Below are positions 8,003 through 11,375 of a stretch of DNA of 11,375 nt, in pieces. This DNA is from Baffinella frigidus. Its lineage: Eukaryota; Cryptophyceae; Cryptomonadales; Baffinellaceae. The number at the start of each line of letters is the position of its first letter. Positions within the stretch are counted from its first letter, which is position 1. The DNA is taken from contig MU647161.1 in NCBI GenBank assembly GCA_026770585.1, positions 17,191 through 28,565 of the forward strand. Reading direction: 5' to 3'. The position numbers and the translations under genes were made by a program. The notes under the pieces were generated by a model, which worked only from the letters and a program-made list of their open reading frames with translations, was not told the origin of the DNA and did no database searches.

Positions 8003-8078
8003 GTGTTAGAGTTAGAGTTAGAGTTAGAGAGTGAGAGGGAGTGAGAGAGCGAGAGAGAGAGAGAGAGAGAGAGAGGCA
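8003..8078 (+). repeat. GTTAGA and GA simple repeats
   Basis: About four GTTAGA-type units (8003-8030) grade into a GA-rich tract (8030-8076, about 12 pure GA dinucleotides from 8050). It directly precedes the broken gene A copy and is complementary to the CT tract 8109-8199, so the two could fold back on each other. Confidence 0.85.
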
Positions 8079-8081
8079 CAG

Positions 8082-8320
8082 GAGAGAAGGAGCGCTGAAC
8101 GGCGGGCCTCTCTATCTCCCCCTCGCTCTCTCGCTCTCTCGCTCTCTCGCGCGCTCTCTCGCTCGCCCTCTCGCCCTCTCTCTCTCTCTCTCTCTCTCTG
8201 CGGCGGCGAGCTTTCTGCAGCTGGGTTTCGTGGCCACCACCTGTGGTATCTTGCTCGGTGGCGGGTGCGGTGACTAGAGGGGGGCGCAGGGTTTGCTCTG
8301 TTCTGACCTATCCTCACTGT
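8082..8320 (+). pseudogene. Broken copy of the gene A 5' end, split by a CT tract
   Basis: 8082-8108 matches 3204-3230 (GAGAGGAAGAGCGC.. and CGGCGGGCC). 8200-8320 then picks up at the very next gene A bases (from ~3232, GCGGCGGCGAGC) and follows on through the hydrophobic segment. Gene A has AASLLLAFVATACVVSIGGG and this copy has AASFLQLGFVATTCGILLGG. Between the halves sits ~91 bases of CT/CG-rich simple repeat. The reading frame ends in TAG 8275-8277, and similarity fades by ~8320. The ATG equivalent is lost in GA-rich sequence. It lies on the strand opposite gene B, inside the proposed gene B intron, and is probably a dead duplicate. Confidence 0.75.
8109..8199 (+). repeat. CT-rich microsatellite inside the gene A copy
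   Basis: About 91 bases of CT dinucleotides with CG interruptions (CTCTCTCGCTCTCTCG, then pure CT from about 8175). It is inserted exactly between GGCGGGCC and GCGGCGGCGAGC, which are adjacent in gene A. Its strand complement lies just upstream as the GA tract. Confidence 0.85.
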
Positions 8321-8560
8321 GGACTACGGACCTTTCATCACAAGTCAACTTGCCTTGAGGCAATTAACTTTAATGATTTTCTGATGCAAATTTAGTCACG
8401 TTACCGCTAAATCTAGGGGTCCCGAAACCCTCGAAGCCCACCGAGTGGTCATGGTAACGGGCGCGTCTTCGCGTGGGGGTACACCCTACACTCTATCTAA
8501 GCGAAAAATGAGGTAGAGGAGTGGAGGGAGGAGAGACCTATGAGATTCATGAAGGGAGGC
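8321..8560. other. Intron-like spacer without a recognised feature
   Basis: This is moderately AT-rich non-coding sequence. Only small structures are seen: the inverted repeat CAAGTCAACTTG (8341-8352) and an inverted GTTACC/GGTAAC pair (about 8400-8460). No exon, RNA gene or mobile element was recognised. Confidence 0.5.
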
Positions 8561-8604
8561 GAGTGAGTGAGTGAGTGAGTGAGTGAGTGAGTGAATGAGT
8601 GAGT
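8561..8604 (+). repeat. GAGT tetranucleotide repeat
   Basis: About eleven GAGT/GTGA tetramers occur with one GAAT variant. On the minus strand they would encode repeated THSL if gene B read through. I treat this as intron because a GT donor candidate lies before it. A run of 12 G follows at 8624-8635. Confidence 0.9.
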
Positions 8605-8642
8605 CGGGGACGAGAGTGCGTTTGGGGGGGGGGGGAGGGGAC

Positions 8643-9164
8643 CGCGAGATCCATGGACTCAACGGAGGTGACAGACTGCATCTCGCTCTCAAACTCGCAG
8701 GCCCGCCCACTCGAGGGCCCGCTCGATGGCCCGCTCGAGGGCGTGTTGGGAGAGCGCCCCCCGCGATCGAGCAGCCGCGCACGCGAGTCCGCCGAGGACG
8801 TGCGCATCACGCCGTCGATATTCTCTTTGCCGTGCGGCAGCCACGCGGCCGGGGGGGGCAGCCAGAAGCCGTCCACATCGAGAGTCAGCGCACCGTGCGC
8901 GGCCTGCTGCCTCGCGCTTGCGCTCATCCGTGCGAAGGCCGCCGCTGCCACGGCGCTTCGCGCCCCGCCCCGCCCCCCGCCTCCCTCCCCCGAGCCCGAG
9001 CTGCCGTTCGACCCTGGCCCCTGCCCCGGGAGCAGACGTGTTGCGGCGAGGAAGGCCGTGGACATGTCCTGCCCGTCTGTGCGTTGCGGCGAGACGGGGG
9101 GCCTGTGCTTGAACCTCTTGAGAGCGCTTGTTGGCCCCGCGCGCTCCGGCTCCTCCTCGTCCCC
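8643..9164 (-). CDS. Gene B candidate exon: disordered Ser/Gly-rich tail
   Basis: The minus-strand frame enters at a CAG acceptor-like site (9165-9167), reads GDEEEPERAGPTSALKRFKH, and continues for 174 codons to VESMDLA at 8643. The next bases, GTCCCC, give a weak donor. It includes a Gly/Ser-rich run, DVDGFWLPPPAAWLPHGKEN, an SSGPSSGPSSG mini-repeat and EFESEMQSVTSVESMD, an acidic-Ser motif similar in style to the tail exon at 6481. Without splicing the frame goes on into the GAGT repeat and stops at 8547. The competing plus-strand frame (8599-9783) overlaps the coiled-coil exon and is Cys/Pro/Arg-rich, so I regard it as a shadow. The boundaries are inferred. Confidence 0.5.
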
Positions 9165-9495
9165 CTGCGCACGCCCTCTCGTGTCAGAGACTGGCATCAC
9201 TCCCGCGACACACGAGCGCGCCATCACTCTCGCACTACCACGCCTCGAGCGCGCGCGGAGCCAAGCACACCCGACCCTTGCCTGTCGCCCTGTGGTGAGG
9301 CGCGTGCGCGTGCGCTCGAGGTGCGCTGTGCAAAAAAACACGCCCGCGCCGCACGCAACAGAGGCCACAGCTCGCGCATTCTCGCGCGAGAAAGCAAGGC
9401 AGTGGGCATCGCGGCGGCTCTGGGTGGCAGCTCTCAGGCTCTGTCACGCAAGCAAGCACGGAACCACAGAGGCTCTAGCTAGAGAGGAGGCGGAC

Positions 9496-10395
9496 CTCTC
9501 CTCGCGCGTGGCCGTTGTCCATGCGGAGTGTCGGCGCGCCGGGGCGAGTCAAGCCCGCGACGTTCATCATGCTCTGCGAGCGGGCGATGAGAGGCTGCCC
9601 CCCACCCCGGTCGTCGCCCAGGTTCCACCGCACTCTTTCCGTGCTCTTGCCTACGCGCGCGGTCGGCCGCAGCGTCGTTGGATCCTGCTCCAGAATCCAA
9701 GGGGGGCTGTTCAGCGTCGAGGGTCGAGGGCCGGAGGGGAGGGGGCGGTACAGGGGGTGTGTTCGGGGAGGGGTTTGGGTTGAGGGGGGGACCAGGAGGT
9801 TGTTGGTGCTGCTGGACCAGGTGCCTTGGCGCTTGCGCGAAGCGGAGGAGAGATCGTTGGACGCATGGGCGTTCCTGCCGCGCGCCACGCCCAGCACGAA
9901 CGCCACCGCCCGCCCCATCCGCCTCTGCCACGACGTCTCCGCATACCCAGCAGTCTCGATGTTGCGAACGAGGTAGAGTATCATGGCGTCGACGCGCGCC
10001 GCGGCCCCGCCGCCAGGGTGCTGCCGCACCCCGACGCTCACCACCCACACCACCGCGAGCAGCGCGAGGGTCTCGAGGTGGAGCCACCAGCGCTGCTTGG
10101 CCTGCGCCGCCGCGAGCTGCTCGAGGAGGCGGGCGTGGTCGAGGGTGGCGACGCGCGCCTGCTCGCGCTGCGCCGCGCCCCACGCCGCCGTCCGGTTCTC
10201 GAGGTTGCGCACCCGCTCTGCCGTGTCCAGCGTCAGCGCCTCCCCCTTGGTGCGCATGTCCGTGAGCGTGGTCTGCAGCTTCTTGATCTCCGCCTGGAGA
10301 TCCTCGAAGGCTTCGTCGTACTGCTTCTTGCTCTCCTGCATGTACGACTGCAGAAACGAGTAGTTGATCTCCAGGTCCTTGATCTTCTCCGGAAC
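9496..10395 (-). CDS. Gene B main exon: coiled coil, transmembrane helix, cytoplasmic tail
   Basis: After a clear acceptor (GTGGTGGCAG, 10396 onward) the minus frame reads VPEKIKDLEINYSFLQSYMQ and runs about 300 codons. Exon residues ~5-100 are Glu/Lys/Leu/Gln-rich coiled coil with sequons N11-Y-S and N67-R-T. Residues 103-124 (WWLHLETLALLAVVWVVSVG) are one transmembrane helix. A second, weak hydrophobic patch is at 160-172. The rest is Ser/Pro/Arg-rich. Unspliced, the frame stops at TAG 9475-9477. A GAG/GTCCGC donor at 9495 would keep frame with the exon starting at 9164. The family was not recognised. It is probably a membrane protein with a lumenal or extracellular coiled coil (inference), architecturally like gene A. 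Confidence 0.75.
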
Positions 10396-10797
10396 CTGCC
10401 ACCACCAGGAACGTGTCACGTGTCAGGTGAGAGAGTGCGCTTCAGGATCCACCCACCGGCGGGTGTCGCGTGGCAGATTCAGGACACACCCACCACCCAC
10501 GGCGCACCGCTGTTGAGCGTCAGGCAGCGACAGAGCCCACATCTGGCCCCACACCCTCGACGTTCCGGGAATCGGACCAACGTCGGGGGTGTTCCCCCCA
10601 AGGGAAGGGTTGGCCGGGGAGAGGGAGGGGGGGGGGGTTCTTTTGGATGAAGTACATCGGAGGGGTTGAGCGCGGAACTCTAGGCGAGGTCCACTTAAAG
10701 TCATAAGTAGCCAGGGATGCGCCAACTAGGAGTCACTCGTCACGTGCACACATCTTTACCTTGAGCATCTGGTGTGCTCTCAGAAAGGGGGGGGTAC
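10396..10797 (-). other. Proposed gene B intron (402 bases)
   Basis: It runs from GTACCCCC after AAG 10798 to GTGGTGGCAG before GTT 10395, joining codons in phase 0 (SFFQK to VPEKI). It holds long C and G runs (8 C at 10787-10794 on this strand, and a 12-G run within about 10617-10628 on +). A stronger donor-like GTAAAG at 10759 would be reached through an in-frame TGA. Unlike the gene A gap, it contains no telomere-like repeat. Confidence 0.5.
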
Positions 10798-10908
10798 CTT
10801 CTGAAAAAAGGACATCTCGCCCTTGGGAGTGGAAATCGCGGCCATGGCGCGCTTGGTGTCCTCTGTCTTCTTCTTCTGCGCTTCTGCCTTGCGCTTCTCC
10901 TCCTCGGC
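10798..10908 (-). CDS. Gene B upstream exon, charged coiled coil (37 codons)
   Basis: This 111-base segment is bordered by GAGTGCAG (acceptor) and AAG/GTACCC (donor). It encodes AEEEKRKAEAQKKKTEDTKR, then AMAAISTPKGEMSFFQK. The Lys/Glu/Ala pattern is classic coiled coil, and it continues in frame into the coiled coil of the next exon. An in-frame TGA lies two codons before the CAG/GCC border, so the exon must start near 10908. The gene's start and signal region lie further upstream, beyond or near the window edge. Confidence 0.6.
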
Positions 10909-11375
10909 CTGCACTCACGCTCTTTGTTACAAGGCGCCTTGTTCTCAACTTCACGTTTTGTATCACTCAACTCAAGGCTCAAGGGCCCTATTTAGGACCT
11001 GTATCGAGAGTAATAAAGAAGAGAAGAAGAAGAAGTTCAAGTTTCTGGGCAAACATCCACCGGTCAGATCACAAGTGGGAATTTCGGAGCGCAACCATCC
11101 CGAAGCCGCACCTTTGTCACCGCCCACCTCCGCAGCAGCGCCACCTAACGCCAGAAAGCCTGGGATCTAGATGGGACAAGGAGCGCGGATGCCAGCCTGC
11201 TGCATCAGAATACCCTCAACCAGGTGCACGATGCGCACACCGGGTGACAGGAGGGAGAGTGGGAGGTGGCGGCAGGCAACGTGGGTGTTCGCGGCAGGCA
11301 GGCAGGCACGTGCCTACCAGAGGCAGTCGTGTCTGCTGCCAGGGAGAGTGGACGGTGGCGGCAGACACCAGGCAT
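10909..11375. other. Right end of window: intron or unresolved sequence
   Basis: No gene is firmly supported. A minus-strand frame reading SPGVRIVHLVEGILMQQAGI (about 11248-11189) looks faintly protein-like but ends at TAG 11168-11170. A plus-strand frame stays open from ATG 11171 to the edge. Small structures include a Lys/Glu-encoding AAGAAG run at 11016-11040, a near-duplicate 23-base motif at 11253-11275 and 11342-11364, GGCA repeats at 11293-11308, and a 12-base perfect palindrome AGGCACGTGCCT at 11304-11315. Confidence 0.5.

Noticed and set aside
8599-9783. 394-codon plus-strand frame
   Set aside because: It is longer than the minus frames, but it crosses two gene B exons, is Cys/Pro/Arg-rich, and overlaps the tail of the exon that has a clear coiled coil and membrane helix. 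It is kept as a weak alternative only for 8643-9164.
9826-10650. 274-codon plus-strand frame rich in Leu, Arg and His
   Set aside because: It is the antisense of the gene B coiled coil (Leu/Glu codons read as Leu/Arg/His) and extends into the intron without any domain.

Overview
This is a left chromosome end from a eukaryotic nuclear genome. The first ~430 bases are C-rich plant-type telomere repeat (CCCTAAA, i.e. TTTAGGG on the other strand), running outward to base 1 in the orientation expected of a left terminus. The TTTAGGG repeat, split genes with GT..AG borders, GC-rich low-complexity protein tails and abundant subtelomeric repeats fit a protist or alga of a plant-telomere lineage. I cannot name the species from sequence alone. 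No rRNA, tRNA, CRISPR or bacterial-type operon was seen.

Layout. 1-429: telomere. 430-3050: mosaic of a ~130 bp subtelomeric repeat family (at least six full or partial copies), a cluster of hairpins, two short internal telomere-like stretches, and one 35-codon exon-like fragment (1869-1973) abutting the telomere-like repeat. 3201-6456 (+): 'gene A', a secreted or membrane-anchored coiled-coil protein. Its first block (3201-4343) runs into a 1.28 kb degenerate telomere-like array (4347-5622), with coding-like sequence resuming beyond it. 6481-10908 (-): 'gene B', at least four in-frame exon candidates encoding coiled coil, one transmembrane helix and a long Ser/Gly/Pro-rich tail. It is incomplete at its 5' end. 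Genes A and B converge, with stop codons 24 bases apart.

The proposed large intron of gene B (7144-8642) carries a ~410 bp imperfect inverted repeat, GA/CT and GAGT simple repeats, and a degenerate copy of the 5' end of gene A split by a CT tract. 10909-11375 holds no gene I can support.

The most interesting feature is that telomere-like CCCTAAA/CCCTGAA repeats end exactly at a CAG splice-acceptor-like site followed by open coding sequence in two independent places (1868/1869 and 5622/5623). Either telomeric arrays act as introns here, or gene fragments were joined to former chromosome ends. Both coiled-coil genes look like membrane or surface proteins of a subtelomeric family. Their cellular role cannot be told from the sequence.
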